NCBI RefSeq assembly: GCF_000503895.1 | Contig: NC_022997.1 | Span: forward strand, 2,669,821 to 2,733,820 | Length of the DNA stretch: 64,000 nucleotides | Source of the DNA: Hyphomicrobium nitrativorans NL23 | Lineage (GTDB): Bacteria > Pseudomonadota > Alphaproteobacteria > Rhizobiales > Hyphomicrobiaceae | Direction of reading: 5' to 3' | In this document: positions 1-9,313 of the stretch, piece after piece | How the letters are laid out: each line of letters starts with the position of its first letter | Numbering within the stretch: position 1 is the stretch's first letter | Translations under genes and position numbers: made by a program | Notes under the pieces: model-generated | Databases searched by the model: none | The model's input: the letters and a program-made list of their open reading frames with translations, nothing else | What the model was told of the DNA's origin: nothing

Positions 1-1
1 C

Positions 2-931
2 AGCCAGTTCCTGCCGCCATCCATGGCCGGGCGCCCGTATACGCGCGCCTACTATCGCTTTCATGCGGACGTGGACCGGCGGATCGGCGAGGTGATGGCC
101 GCGCTCGAAGGCTCGTCGTTCTTCAAGAACACGATCGTGGTGTTCACCTCCGACCACGGCCATCTGCTCGGCGCACACGGGGGCATGCATCAGAAATGGT
201 ACACGGCTTACGAGGAAGCGCTGCGCGTCCCGTTCACGATCGTGCTGCCCAGCCAATGGCAAGCTCGCTCAATTGCGATGCCGACAAGCCACATCGACAT
301 CGCGCCGACGCTGCTCGGGCTTGTCGGCCTCGACCGGGAGTCCCTGCGCGAGGAAATCGCGCCGGCCTTCACGGATGCGCTTCCTTTGGTCGGCCGCGAT
401 CTCTCGCCGCTCCTGCGCGGCGAAGCCAAGATCGATACGTTCGCGGCGCCCATCTATTTCATGACCGACGACGATCCGAGCCGTGGGCCAAACGAGGAGA
501 ACTTCATCGGCATCGCGCCGAACTCCGTCGCTCAGCCCACCCACATCGAAACGGTCATCACGGAGATCGACGGCGAGATCTGGAAGTATTCGCGCTACTT
601 CGATCACCCGCGCTATTGGAGCCATCCGGGAACGCCCGGCAGCGAAGGCGTGCGCGATGTCGTCCTCGTCTCGAAGGTGCAAGAGGCATCGGCCGACGGC
701 GTAGCGCGACGCGTCTTCGACGAGCAGGTGAAAACCACGCCGGCCGTGACCGAATACGAGATGTACAATGTGTCGGCGGACCCGATGGAACTCGAAAATC
801 TTGCCGGCCGGGCCACACAGAAAGAACGAGAGGCGCAATTGCGCCGGCTGCTCGACGAGCAGTGCGGACAGAAGCGCCTCACGCCGCAGAGCGGCCCCGT
901 TCCGGGCGAAGTGGGATGCGGCAAGGTGTGA
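2..931 (+). CDS. Sulfatase family protein, C-terminal part (5' end outside window)
   Basis: The frame is open from the first bases, so the gene starts upstream and only about 309 residues are seen. They match the second half of type I sulfatases of the alkaline phosphatase superfamily. The metal-binding segment TSDHGHLLGAHGG is followed by a GMHQKWYTAYEE stretch that fits the lysine/His active-site region and the usual YEE-x-RVP motif. The remainder is the C-terminal subdomain, ending with a 'MYNVSADPMELENLA' block typical of sulfatases. The Cys/Ser that is matured to formylglycine lies upstream and cannot be checked. Family members hydrolyse sulfate esters, but some act as phosphonate or phosphate hydrolases. 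The substrate is unknown. Confidence 0.85.
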   Translation, partial: SQFLPPSMAGRPYTRAYYRFHADVDRRIGEVMAALEGSSFFKNTIVVFTSDHGHLLGAHGGMHQKWYTAYEEALRVPFTIVLPSQWQARSIAMPTSHIDIAPTLLGLVGLDRESLREEIAPAFTDALPLVGRDLSPLLRGEAKIDTFAAPIYFMTDDDPSRGPNEENFIGIAPNSVAQPTHIETVITEIDGEIWKYSRYFDHPRYWSHPGTPGSEGVRDVVLVSKVQEASADGVARRVFDEQVKTTPAVTEYEMYNVSADPMELENLAGRATQKEREAQLRRLLDEQCGQKRLTPQSGPVPGEVGCGKV

Positions 932-1010
932 CGTGCCGATGCGGCCCGCAGGTGATTTTTCCTACCACGCATCGATACTCACACATTTTTCTACGTAAGG
1001 ATTTTCTACC

Positions 1011-1175
1011 TAGGGCGTTTTCCGATCCGATGGAATCGGACCGGACGCTCTATATCTTTGATGAGGCCGATGATGCATCGCTTCGGACCAATAGGGGTTC
1101 GAAGCGATCATGGTCTCTTGGGTTAGACCGATGATTCACGCTTCAGGCTGGTAGGGCCTGAAGCGATCATGGTCT
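1011..1175. repeat. Palindromic repeat element, copy 1 (hairpin plus two 59-bp-type units)
   Basis: The left part (about 1014-1050) is a hairpin, GCGTTTTCCGATCC... ...GGACGCTC. It is followed by two imperfect palindromic units with stems of the form CGCTTC...GAAGCG, each ending in ATCATGGTCT. Related elements lie at 39410-39744, 40409-40566 and 51708-51811. The right edge runs into the 3' end of the XRE gene on the minus strand and supplies its stop codon. Few bases outside the repeat are seen between the sulfatase gene and the XRE gene. Confidence 0.85.
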
Positions 1176-1409
1176 GGGTACCCGCTTCAAGCGCACGCCC
1201 GGGCCTTCGCGCCCATGGGGCAATAACTGCGCACCTGCTTGCTCGAATGCCTCGATCAACAGGTCTTCGGTGCTCTGGTGCAGAGCATGGCGATGACGTT
1301 CGAAATCTTTGATCGTGCTGCGCGACACACCGGCTGCGGCGGCTAGCCGCTCCTGCGTCCAATTCAACAGACCGCGGGCGGCCCGACATTGCTCCGGATG
1401 GATAGGCAT
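1167..1409 (-). CDS. Small XRE-type helix-turn-helix regulator
   Basis: This 80-residue protein begins MPIHPEQCRAARGLLNWTQE and carries a Cro/CI helix-turn-helix (about residues 8-60, with the TQERLAAAAGVSRSTIKDFE core). The recognisable tail is a short basic segment. An AAGGA sequence lies about 9 bases before the ATG. The gene is divergent from the mrp operon, with about 93 bp between the two starts, so it is placed to act on mrp or on itself (inference). Its last codons, AGA CCA TGA, are supplied by the palindromic repeat. The ancestral C-terminus may therefore have been longer or different. Confidence 0.8.
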   Translation of the reverse strand: MPIHPEQCRAARGLLNWTQERLAAAAGVSRSTIKDFERHRHALHQSTEDLLIEAFEQAGAQLLPHGREGPGVRLKRVPRP

Positions 1410-1502
1410 GATTTATATCCTTGCCCCGCCTTGCCGAAGTCAACCATATTGGGTGACATCGAGCAATCACTTCCTAATTTCCCCTGAGGAGAGTTGCGCC
1501 GA

Positions 1503-4418
1503 ATGCCGGGCGAGACATCGCTATTTTTGACGATTGCGCTCCCATTCGTGGGCAGCCTGCTCGCGACTCTCCTGCCCGCAAATGCCCGCAATGCCGAAGC
1601 CTGGCTCGCCGGCACGTTCGCCCTGCTCATTCTTCTCGTCGTGACCGCGTCCTATCCCGGCGTGACCGACGGACGTGTGCTGCGCGCAACCGTCGAATGG
1701 GTCCCGTCTCTCGGGCTCAACTTCTCCCTCAGGATGGACGGGTTCGCATGGATGTTCGCCATGCTAATCAGCGGCATCGGCTTTCTCGTCGTGCTCTATG
1801 CGCGATATTACATGTCGCCGAAGGACCCGATCCGGCGCTTCTATTCGCTGTTCCTGGCGTTCATGGGCGCCATGCTCGGCATCGTGCTCTCCGGCAACCT
1901 CATTCTGATGGTCGTGTTCTGGGAGCTGACGAGCATCGTCTCGTTCCTGCTCATCGGCTACTGGTACCACACGGTCGCGGCCCGCGACGGCGCCAAGATG
2001 GCGCTGACAATCACCGCGATCGGCGGGCTTGCGCTGCTTGGCGGCGTGCTGATCATCGGGCATATCGTCGGCAGCTACGACCTCGACACGGTGCTGGTCT
2101 CGGGACACCTGATCCGCAACCACGACCTCTACCTGCCCGCGCTCATTCTCGTTCTGCTCGGCGCGCTGACCAAGAGCGCGCAGTTCCCGTTCCACTTCTG
2201 GCTGCCCTCCGCCATGTCCGCGCCGACGCCGGTGTCCGCCTACCTTCACTCCGCGACGATGGTGAAGGCCGGCGTGTTCCTGATGACGCGGCTGTGGCCT
2301 GCGCTGGCGGGGACCTACGAGTGGTTCCTGATCGTCGGCACGGCCGGCATGATCACGCTCGTGCTCGGCGCCTACTTCGCGATCTATCAGCAGGACATCA
2401 AGGGCCTGCTGGCCTACTCGACCATCAGCCATCTCGGCCTCATCACGCTTCTGCTCGGCCTTGGCAGCCCGCTCGGCGTGGTAGCCGCCATCTTCCACAT
2501 GATGAACCACGCCACGTTCAAGGCGTCGCTCTTCATGGCGGCCGGTATCATCGACCACGAGACGGGCACGCGCGACATCCGACGATTATCGGGGCTCTTC
2601 CGATACATGCCGTTCACGGCCACGCTCGCGATGGTTTCGAGCGCGGCCATGGCCGGCGTGCCGCTGCTCAACGGCTTCCTCTCCAAGGAGATGTTCTTCG
2701 CGGAAGCAATCGAGCGTCACCAGACGTCCGTTCTCGATACGATCGCGCCCTATGTCGCCGTGCTTGCGGGTGCGTTTGCGGTCACCTACTCGTTACGCTT
2801 CATCCATCAGGTGTTCTTCGGGCCGCCGCCGACCGACCTGCCCCGCGAGCCGCACGAGCCGCCGTTCTGGATGCGCTTCCCGATCCTGCTGCTCGTCACC
2901 GCCTGCCTGATCGTCGGCATCATTCCGGGCCGGACCATCGGGCCTTACCTCGACACGGCGGTCTCCTCGGTTCTCGGGCCCAACAAGCCGTATTACAGCC
3001 TTGCCGTCTGGCACGGGTTCAACCTGCCGCTGATCATGAGCGCCGTCGCGCTCGTCGCTGGCGTGCTGCTCTATTTCAAGCTCAAGGACTTTCTCGCCCA
3101 TTTCGAGAACGGCCCGCCGATTTTCGCCCGTTTCAAAGGTCCGCGCATCTTCGAGCGCGTGCTCACGACGGCGGCGTGGAGATGGCCGGTCGCCATCGAA
3201 GGACGCCTCGGGACGCGCCGCCTCCAGCCGCAGCTCGGCATGGTCATCATCGTGGCCTTCATCGCCGCGGCGTGGCCGCTCTATACGCACGGCTTCGATA
3301 CCGGGCCGCTGACGTTCGCCGGGCTCGATCCCGCCTTCGCGCTCGTCTGGCTCACGGCCATCGCCTGCGCCATCGGCGCGGCACAGCAGGCGCGGCTGCA
3401 TCGGTTTGCGGCGCTCGTTCTGCTCGGCGGCGCGGGGCTCGCGACCTGCATCACCTTCGTGTGGTTCTCGGCGCCCGATCTCGCCGTGACACAGCTCGTC
3501 GTGGAGATCGTCACCACGGTTCTCATCCTGCTTGGGCTGCGCTGGCTGCCGAAGCGCTCCAAGGAAGCGGCTCGCGCCCTCGGCTCCAAGAACCAGAACC
3601 GGCGCTACCGCGACATCGCGCTCGCCGTCGTGGTGGGTGCGGGCGTCACGCTCATTGCGTACGCCATGATGATGCGCGCGCCCCCCGATACCATCGCCAC
3701 GTACTTCCTCGAACGCGCCTACAGCGAAGGCGGCGGGCGCAACGTCGTGAACGTGATCCTCGTCGACTTCCGCGCTTTCGACACTCTGGGCGAAATCACG
3801 GTGGTCGGCATCGTGGCGCTGACGGTGTTCGCGCTCTTGCGGCGTTTCCGTCCGGCCGCAGACAACGTCGAAGCGCCGAAGCAGCAGCGTATTCAGGACG
3901 CGACCGACGAGGAACGTCCGGACCGGCAGTTGGGAGATACCCTCTCGGATTATCTGCTCGTGCCATCCGTTATCATGACGTGGCTGTTCCCGGTCATCAT
4001 CGTGCTGGCCGCCTATCTCTTCCTGCGCGGCCATGACCTGCCGGGTGGCGGCTTCGCGGCGGGCGTGGCCATGGCGGCAGCGTTCATTCTGCAATACATG
4101 GCGCTTGGCACGCGGAAGGTCGAAGACCGCCTGACGGTGCTGCCGGTCAACTGGATCGGCTTCGGCCTGCTCGTGGCCGTCGCAATCGGCGCGGCCTCAT
4201 GGACGATAGGCTATCCGTTCCTCACATCCTATTCGCAGTATGTGGACATTCCGCTCATCGGCGCGGTGCCGGCCGCGACGGCACTCATCTTCGATCTCGG
4301 CGTATTTGCGCTCGTGCTCGGCGCAACGGTGCTGATGCTCATCGCGCTGGCTCACCAGTCCATCCGCCGCCATCGCGCTTCGCGGGTTGCGAGCGCCATC
4401 AAGGAGGAGGCCGCCTGA
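1503..4418 (+). CDS. mrpA: Mrp-type Na+(K+)/H+ antiporter, fused subunits A and B
   Basis: This 971-residue polytopic membrane protein is the large subunit of a multi-subunit cation/proton antiporter related to complex I NuoL. Residues 1 to about 700 form the antiporter-like core, with the conserved membrane Glu in VVFWELTSIVSFLL and the Lys in HSATMVKAGVFL. The last 170 residues or so (HDLPGGGFAAGV onward) match MrpB, as in the fused PhaAB proteins of Rhizobiales. ATG 1503 is preferred because GAGGAG at 1486-1491 is 11 bases away; a TTG at 1494 is too close to it. The stop overlaps the mrpC start (TGATG), which indicates a coupled operon. Expected roles are pH homeostasis and Na+ or K+ efflux. 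Confidence 0.95.
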   Translation: MPGETSLFLTIALPFVGSLLATLLPANARNAEAWLAGTFALLILLVVTASYPGVTDGRVLRATVEWVPSLGLNFSLRMDGFAWMFAMLISGIGFLVVLYARYYMSPKDPIRRFYSLFLAFMGAMLGIVLSGNLILMVVFWELTSIVSFLLIGYWYHTVAARDGAKMALTITAIGGLALLGGVLIIGHIVGSYDLDTVLVSGHLIRNHDLYLPALILVLLGALTKSAQFPFHFWLPSAMSAPTPVSAYLHSATMVKAGVFLMTRLWPALAGTYEWFLIVGTAGMITLVLGAYFAIYQQDIKGLLAYSTISHLGLITLLLGLGSPLGVVAAIFHMMNHATFKASLFMAAGIIDHETGTRDIRRLSGLFRYMPFTATLAMVSSAAMAGVPLLNGFLSKEMFFAEAIERHQTSVLDTIAPYVAVLAGAFAVTYSLRFIHQVFFGPPPTDLPREPHEPPFWMRFPILLLVTACLIVGIIPGRTIGPYLDTAVSSVLGPNKPYYSLAVWHGFNLPLIMSAVALVAGVLLYFKLKDFLAHFENGPPIFARFKGPRIFERVLTTAAWRWPVAIEGRLGTRRLQPQLGMVIIVAFIAAAWPLYTHGFDTGPLTFAGLDPAFALVWLTAIACAIGAAQQARLHRFAALVLLGGAGLATCITFVWFSAPDLAVTQLVVEIVTTVLILLGLRWLPKRSKEAARALGSKNQNRRYRDIALAVVVGAGVTLIAYAMMMRAPPDTIATYFLERAYSEGGGRNVVNVILVDFRAFDTLGEITVVGIVALTVFALLRRFRPAADNVEAPKQQRIQDATDEERPDRQLGDTLSDYLLVPSVIMTWLFPVIIVLAAYLFLRGHDLPGGGFAAGVAMAAAFILQYMALGTRKVEDRLTVLPVNWIGFGLLVAVAIGAASWTIGYPFLTSYSQYVDIPLIGAVPAATALIFDLGVFALVLGATVLMLIALAHQSIRRHRASRVASAIKEEAA

Positions 4419-4756
4419 TGGAACTCATGCTCGCCATCGGTATCGGCGTTCTGATCGGCTCGGGCGTCTGGCTCCTGCTCAGGACCCGCACGTTCCAAGT
4501 CATCATCGGACTGTCGCTGATCGCCTACGGCGTCAATCTCTTCATCTTCAGCATGGGCCGCCTCAAGACAAACGCGGCACCCATCCTCGAATCGGGCGCC
4601 GTCGATCCCTCACGCTATGCGGACCCCGTACCGCAGGCGCTCGTGCTGACGGCGATTGTCATCGGCTTTGCCACGACCGCACTCTTTCTTGTCGTGCTGC
4701 TGGCCTCGCGCGGTCTGACGGGTAGCGATCACGTCGACGGAACGGAATCCAAATGA
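4418..4756 (+). CDS. mrpC: Mrp antiporter subunit C
   Basis: This 112-residue protein has three hydrophobic segments and resembles NuoK, like other MrpC/PhaC subunits. The start is ATG 4418, which overlaps the mrpA stop by one base, with AAGGAGGAGG just upstream. The segment IGLSLIAYGVNLFIFSMGRL, followed by DPVPQALVLTAIVIGFA, is the family signature. The stop overlaps the mrpD start as ATGA. It is a membrane subunit of the Mrp complex. Confidence 0.93.
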   Translation: MELMLAIGIGVLIGSGVWLLLRTRTFQVIIGLSLIAYGVNLFIFSMGRLKTNAAPILESGAVDPSRYADPVPQALVLTAIVIGFATTALFLVVLLASRGLTGSDHVDGTESK

Positions 4757-6396
4757 CGGGAGCGGCCAACCACCTTCTGATCGCACCCGTTGTGCTCCCG
4801 CTGGTCGCGGGCGCGGCGCTCATGATGTTCGACGAGCGGCGTCATACGCTCAAGGCGCTGATCAACGCGTTCTCGACGTTGCTGCTGCTCGTGCTCGCCG
4901 TGCATCTTCTGACGATGGCCGATAGCGGGGCCGCCGGCGGCGGTGCGATGACCGGCGTCTATCTGCTCGGCAATTGGCCCGCACCGTTCGGCATCGTGCT
5001 GGTGCTCGACAGGCTTTCCGCGCTGATGCTGGTGCTCGCCGCGCTGCTTGCGCTGGCCGCCCTCGTGTTCGCGCTCGCGCGATGGCACAGAGGCGGCCCG
5101 CACTTCCATACGCTTTTCCAATTCCTCTTGATGGGCGTCAACGGCGCCGTGCTGACCGGCGACCTGTTCAACCTGTTCGTGTTCTTCGAGGTCATGCTGG
5201 CCGCGTCCTACGGCCTGGCTCTGCATGGCTCGGGGCCTGCGCGCGTCAAGGCGGGGCTGCACTACATCGCCATCAATCTCGCAGCCTCGTCGCTGTTCCT
5301 GATCGGCGTTGCGCTGATCTACGGCACCACGGGCACGCTCAATATGGCCGACCTCGCAGCCCGGATTCCTCAGGTGCCCGAGGCGGATCGCATGCTGCTT
5401 CACGCAGGCGCGGCGCTGCTCGGCATCGCGTTCCTGGTGAAGGCCGGCATGTGGCCGCTGTGCTTCTGGCTTCCCACGACTTATACGGCAGCGGCGGCGC
5501 CGGTGGCTGCGGTGTTCGCCATTCTCTCCAAGGTGGGCATCTACATTCTGCTTCGCCTGTCGCTGCTTCTTTTCGGGGCGACGGCGGGCGCATCATCCGG
5601 CTTCGGCACATCGTGGCTGTTCGTGGGCGGCCTCCTCACGCTTGCGTTCGGCGCGATCGGGATGCTCTCGTCCCAGTCGATGGGCCGCCTCGCGGGCTTC
5701 AGCATCATTACATCGTCGGGAACGCTCATGGCCGCGATCGGGCTTTCGAGCGCGGGTGTCACGTCGGGCGCGCTGTTCTACATGGTGAGCTCGACGCTTA
5801 CCGTCAGCGCCTTTTTCCTGCTGATCGAGCTCATCGAGCGCGCGCAGGACCCGTCCATGGACGAGCTTGCGGCGTTCACGGCGCCCGACGAGGAAGCGGG
5901 CATCGATGCCGAGGACGAGGTCGGTGTCGTCATTCCGGGGACGCTGGCTGTGCTCGGCATTTGTTTTGCGGGCTGCGGATTGTTGCTCGCGGGACTGCCG
6001 CCACTCTCCGGCTTCGTCGGCAAGTTCGCTCTGCTTACGGCGATGCTCTCGCCCATCGGAGCGGAGCCGAACAGCACCATCGCCACGGGCACGTGGATCT
6101 TTTTCGCGCTCCTCATTCTTTCCGGTCTCGCGGCCATGATCGCGATGGTTCGCGCCGGCATCCGCACATTCTGGGCGCCCGCGGAAGGGCCGGCGGTGCC
6201 GCGCGTGCGCCTGATCGAGATCATGCCGGTCGCGTTTCTGCTGGTGCTTTGCGTGGGCATGTCGATCCAGGGCGGCGCATTGATGCGCTACATGGATGCT
6301 ACCGCGCAGGCTCTTCATACGCCCTCCGCCTACATCGAAAATGTGCTCGATGCGCCCCGCGTCGAACGAGATAAGGGGGAGGAGACGGCGCCATGA
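4753..6396 (+). CDS. mrpD: Mrp antiporter subunit D
   Basis: This 547-residue polytopic protein is a NuoN/NuoM-like antiporter subunit. The conserved Glu lies in LFNLFVFFEVMLAASYGL and the conserved Lys in FLVKAGMWPLCFWLP. About 14 transmembrane segments can be read. ATGA overlaps at both ends tie it to mrpC and mrpE. Together with MrpA it is expected to form the ion-translocating part of the complex. Confidence 0.94.
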   Translation: MTGAANHLLIAPVVLPLVAGAALMMFDERRHTLKALINAFSTLLLLVLAVHLLTMADSGAAGGGAMTGVYLLGNWPAPFGIVLVLDRLSALMLVLAALLALAALVFALARWHRGGPHFHTLFQFLLMGVNGAVLTGDLFNLFVFFEVMLAASYGLALHGSGPARVKAGLHYIAINLAASSLFLIGVALIYGTTGTLNMADLAARIPQVPEADRMLLHAGAALLGIAFLVKAGMWPLCFWLPTTYTAAAAPVAAVFAILSKVGIYILLRLSLLLFGATAGASSGFGTSWLFVGGLLTLAFGAIGMLSSQSMGRLAGFSIITSSGTLMAAIGLSSAGVTSGALFYMVSSTLTVSAFFLLIELIERAQDPSMDELAAFTAPDEEAGIDAEDEVGVVIPGTLAVLGICFAGCGLLLAGLPPLSGFVGKFALLTAMLSPIGAEPNSTIATGTWIFFALLILSGLAAMIAMVRAGIRTFWAPAEGPAVPRVRLIEIMPVAFLLVLCVGMSIQGGALMRYMDATAQALHTPSAYIENVLDAPRVERDKGEETAP

Positions 6397-6884
6397 CCCT
6401 GAGCCGATGGCTCCCTTATCCGCTGCTCACGCTCGCGCTCGTCGTGATGTGGCTGCTGCTCAACAGCTTCTCGATCGGGCACATCCTGCTCGGCAGCGTG
6501 ATCGCGATCGGAGCTTCGCGGGTGATGGTCGCGCTCAAGCCCGAACCCGTGCGGATCGGAAGCTGGAGCGCGGTCGTCCGGCTTTCGTTGACGCTTATCT
6601 ATGACATCCTTCGCTCGAACATCGCGGTGGCGAGCATCGTCCTGCGCGGCCGCCGGTCGGCTCATACGGCGGGGTTCATCGTCATTCCCTTGGAGTTGCG
6701 CCACCCCATGGGGCTTGCGCTCCTCTCGTGCATTCTGACCAGCACACCGGGTACGGCTTGGCTCGAATACCGCGCCGCGAACGGCAGGCTCCTGCTCCAC
6801 GTGCTCGACCTTTACGACGAACAGGCGTGGATCGACCTGATCAAAAATCGCTACGAGCGGTTGCTGATGGAGATTTTCGAATGA
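6393..6884 (+). CDS. mrpE: Mrp antiporter subunit E
   Basis: This 163-residue protein has two N-terminal hydrophobic segments and a soluble C-terminal domain, including ELRHPMGLALLSCILTSTPG, a stretch typical of MrpE. It starts with the ATGA overlap after mrpD and ends in an ATGA overlap with mrpF. MrpE has no complex I counterpart and is thought to help assemble or stabilise the Mrp complex. Confidence 0.92.
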   Translation: MTLSRWLPYPLLTLALVVMWLLLNSFSIGHILLGSVIAIGASRVMVALKPEPVRIGSWSAVVRLSLTLIYDILRSNIAVASIVLRGRRSAHTAGFIVIPLELRHPMGLALLSCILTSTPGTAWLEYRAANGRLLLHVLDLYDEQAWIDLIKNRYERLLMEIFE

Positions 6885-7162
6885 GCGCCACCATTCTCAT
6901 GTGGTCGGTCACCATCGCGCATGTGCTGCTCGCGGTGGCCATGGTCTGCCAGGCGATCCGCTTCATTCGCGGACCCCGGGCGCAAGATCGCGTGATGGCA
7001 TTCGATGCCTTCTACGTCAGCTCCATGCTGCTGCTGCTCACCTTCGGAATCCGCACCGGCACCACACTCTACTTCGAAGCAGCCCTCGTGATCTCGCTCC
7101 TGGGATTCGTCTCGACGGTCGCGCTCGCCAAATTTCTCATGCGCGGGGAGGTCATCGAATGA
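6881..7162 (+). CDS. mrpF: Mrp antiporter subunit F
   Basis: This 93-residue protein with three transmembrane segments has the MrpF core IRGPRAQDRVMAFDAFYV. ATG 6881 overlaps the mrpE stop, and this start gives the usual family length. An earlier in-frame start would add a tail unrelated to MrpF. It is translationally coupled to mrpG. Confidence 0.92.
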   Translation: MSATILMWSVTIAHVLLAVAMVCQAIRFIRGPRAQDRVMAFDAFYVSSMLLLLTFGIRTGTTLYFEAALVISLLGFVSTVALAKFLMRGEVIE

Positions 7163-7551
7163 CGCATCTCGCGGAACTCCCTGCCTGGGCGCAACTGCTC
7201 GCCTCGTTCTTTATCCTCGTCGGGGCCTTTGTCACCCTCATCGGCGCGGTGGGGCTTCTGACATTGCGCAGCTTCTACGATCGAATTCACGTGCCGACGC
7301 TGGGCAGCACGTGGGGCGCAGGCGGGATTTTGCTCGCATCCATCATCATTTTCAGCGTTCTGCAGTCACGTGCGGTGCTGCACGAGGTGCTGATCGCGAT
7401 TTTTCTCACCGTCACCATGCCGGTGGTGCTGATGCTCCTGGGCCGCGCCGCGCTCTATCGCGACCGCACGGAGGGCGTGGAAACAGTGCCGCCCATGGAG
7501 GCGGTGTCCGGACTTCCGGAAGACGCTCCGGACGAGACCGACGGCAAGTAG
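7159..7551 (+). CDS. mrpG: Mrp antiporter subunit G
   Basis: This 130-residue protein has three hydrophobic segments and the MrpG signature LTLRSFYDRIHVPTLGSTWG. ATG 7159 overlaps the mrpF stop. The charged C-terminal tail, about 30 residues, is cytoplasmic or periplasmic and variable. It closes the mrp operon. The 213 bp to the next gene hold no obvious terminator with a T run. Confidence 0.92.
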   Translation: MTHLAELPAWAQLLASFFILVGAFVTLIGAVGLLTLRSFYDRIHVPTLGSTWGAGGILLASIIIFSVLQSRAVLHEVLIAIFLTVTMPVVLMLLGRAALYRDRTEGVETVPPMEAVSGLPEDAPDETDGK

Positions 7552-7764
7552 CGCCCGCCCCCTCTACGCACCTCGTTTGAAGCGCGGGCGGGCCCTGTCT
7601 GTCACGCGTTTGCGCTTATCTGCGACCAAGACGCGCCGTGCCGGCGTGCATCGGCGTTGGCGCACCGGCAAGTCCTGCTATCCTCTCTCCTCGTCAGGAC
7701 GCCGAGCGCGCAAACCCGCGCCTCGACGCCTCGGAGACACGCGAAAGAGCGAGAAGGCATCATC

Positions 7765-8874
7765 ATGGGGTGGTCAATCTCACTGGGACGCATCGCAGGC
7801 ACGGAGGTGCGCATCCACCTCACGTTCTTCCTGCTGGTGGCATGGTTCGCAATCGTAGCAGGGGCGCGCGGGGGACAGGCGGCCGCCATCGATGCCGTCC
7901 TTTTCATTCTCGCCATCTTCGCCTGCGTGCTGGCGCACGAATACGGGCACGTGCTCGCCGCGCGCCGCTTCGGCATCGGGACCCGCGATATTACGCTGCT
8001 TCCCATAGGGGGCGTGGCCAGCATCGAACGGATGCCCGAGAAGCCGACGCAGGAACTCATCATTGCGCTGGCCGGCCCGGCCGTGAACGTCGCGATCGCG
8101 TTCGTGCTGTTCACCGTCTTCGGCGCAGGCGTCGGGCTCGATCCCGCAGCGCTCGAAAATCAGACCGTCGATTTCACGACACGGCTCGCGTTCGTCAATG
8201 TGATGCTCGTGGTGTTCAATCTCATTCCCGCTTTTCCGATGGACGGCGGGCGCGTGCTGCGGGCGCTTCTCTCCTATCGCTTCGACCGCGCCTTTGCGAC
8301 GCGCATTGCCGCGGGCATCGGGCAGGCCGTCGCGTTCGGCCTCGGCTTCCTCGGGCTTTTCGGAAATCCGCTGCTCATTTTCATCGCGCTTTTCGTGTTC
8401 CTCGCAGCGAGCCACGAAAGCTACGCGGTCGCCCTCAGCGAAGCGACGAAAGGCGCGGCGATGCGCCAAGCCACCATCACGGCGTTTTCCACGCTCGATC
8501 CGCAGTCGAACGTGGGCGAGGCTGCGCGTCTTCTTCTCTCGACCACGCAGACGGAATTCCCCGTTACCGACGGTGGCGGACGCCTACGAGGCGTCCTGAC
8601 GCGTGACGGGATGATCCGTGCGCTTTCCGACAGCGGACCCGATACGGCGGTGCTCGATGTGATGGAACGCGACGTGCCGACCATCAACTGCCGCGCACCC
8701 CTCGAACGCGCGGTGTCGACGCTCCAACAGAGCGGCAAGCCACTGATCGGCGTTATCGACGACGAGGAGCGCGTGGTCGGCATTATCACGCTCGAGAATA
8801 TCGCGGAGTACATGATGGTCGCCCAAGCCAGCCGCGATTGGCGCCCGCCGGCACGGCCTCCGTCGAGCGAATAA
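7765..8874 (+). CDS. Site-2 protease family (M50) zinc metalloprotease with CBS domains
   Basis: This 369-residue membrane protein resembles SpoIVFB-type intramembrane proteases. The zinc-binding HEYGH lies at residues 58-62, and the third ligand is Asp in NLIPAFPMDGGRVLRALL (about residue 160). Several transmembrane segments fill residues 15-220. The last 130 residues or so form a CBS pair (ITAFSTLDPQSNVGEAARLL ... VLDVMERDVPTI), which usually binds adenosine nucleotides. ATG 7765 is chosen because the protein then starts MGWSISLGRIAGTEVRIH, as in relatives, with GAGAAGG upstream. Family members cleave membrane-bound regulators such as anti-sigma factors. The target here is unknown. Confidence 0.9.
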   Translation: MGWSISLGRIAGTEVRIHLTFFLLVAWFAIVAGARGGQAAAIDAVLFILAIFACVLAHEYGHVLAARRFGIGTRDITLLPIGGVASIERMPEKPTQELIIALAGPAVNVAIAFVLFTVFGAGVGLDPAALENQTVDFTTRLAFVNVMLVVFNLIPAFPMDGGRVLRALLSYRFDRAFATRIAAGIGQAVAFGLGFLGLFGNPLLIFIALFVFLAASHESYAVALSEATKGAAMRQATITAFSTLDPQSNVGEAARLLLSTTQTEFPVTDGGGRLRGVLTRDGMIRALSDSGPDTAVLDVMERDVPTINCRAPLERAVSTLQQSGKPLIGVIDDEERVVGIITLENIAEYMMVAQASRDWRPPARPPSSE

Positions 8875-8935
8875 ATTCGCAATGCGAGGTCGTGATTTTT
8901 TTTGCCTCGCGCTCCTTCGTTCGCAAAAGTGCGCG

Positions 8936-9097
8936 CTACCAGATCCCGAACACCCAGGCGACGAGCGCGGCGATCACACCTCCGGCGAGCCCCGCGACGA
9001 ATACCGCCCGTTGCCATGGCCGTCGCAGGACGATCTCGCCCTGCCGCGCTTTGCCTGCCGGATAAGGATCGGGTCGTTTCTTGTGCTTCCCGCTCAT
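8936..9097 (-). CDS. Small single-pass membrane protein, conserved type
   Basis: This is a 53-residue protein. A basic N-terminal half (GKHKKRPDPYPAGKARQGEI) is followed by one transmembrane helix (RAVFVAGLAGGVIAALVAWV). Small proteins with this DPYP-x-ARxGEIxL layout are common in alphaproteobacteria, but I know no function for them. The start is placed at the ATG that opens MSGKHKK; an upstream in-frame ATG would add 32 residues of low-complexity sequence. Confidence 0.6.
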   Translation of the reverse strand: MSGKHKKRPDPYPAGKARQGEIVLRRPWQRAVFVAGLAGGVIAALVAWVFGIW

Positions 9098-9313
9098 AAA
9101 TAGGCAACGCCGTTGCGATGGCGTCGTTCCGGCGGGGCGAGAGCACGGACTGCCCTTCGCATCCGCCTGTCGAAGCACGATTTCGAAAGACAAAACAATT
9201 CATCCGTTTTTCACTTCTTCGAATGGGAAATCCACCGGATGAAATCCATCAAATGTTAGCTTCCTCACATTAAGCTTCGGGTCACGCTTCAGGCTGTCAA
9301 TACCGGAGGCTTT

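Noticed and set aside
2793-4094. Long open frame opposite mrpA
   Set aside because: It is a shadow of a conserved antiporter gene and has no recognisable feature.
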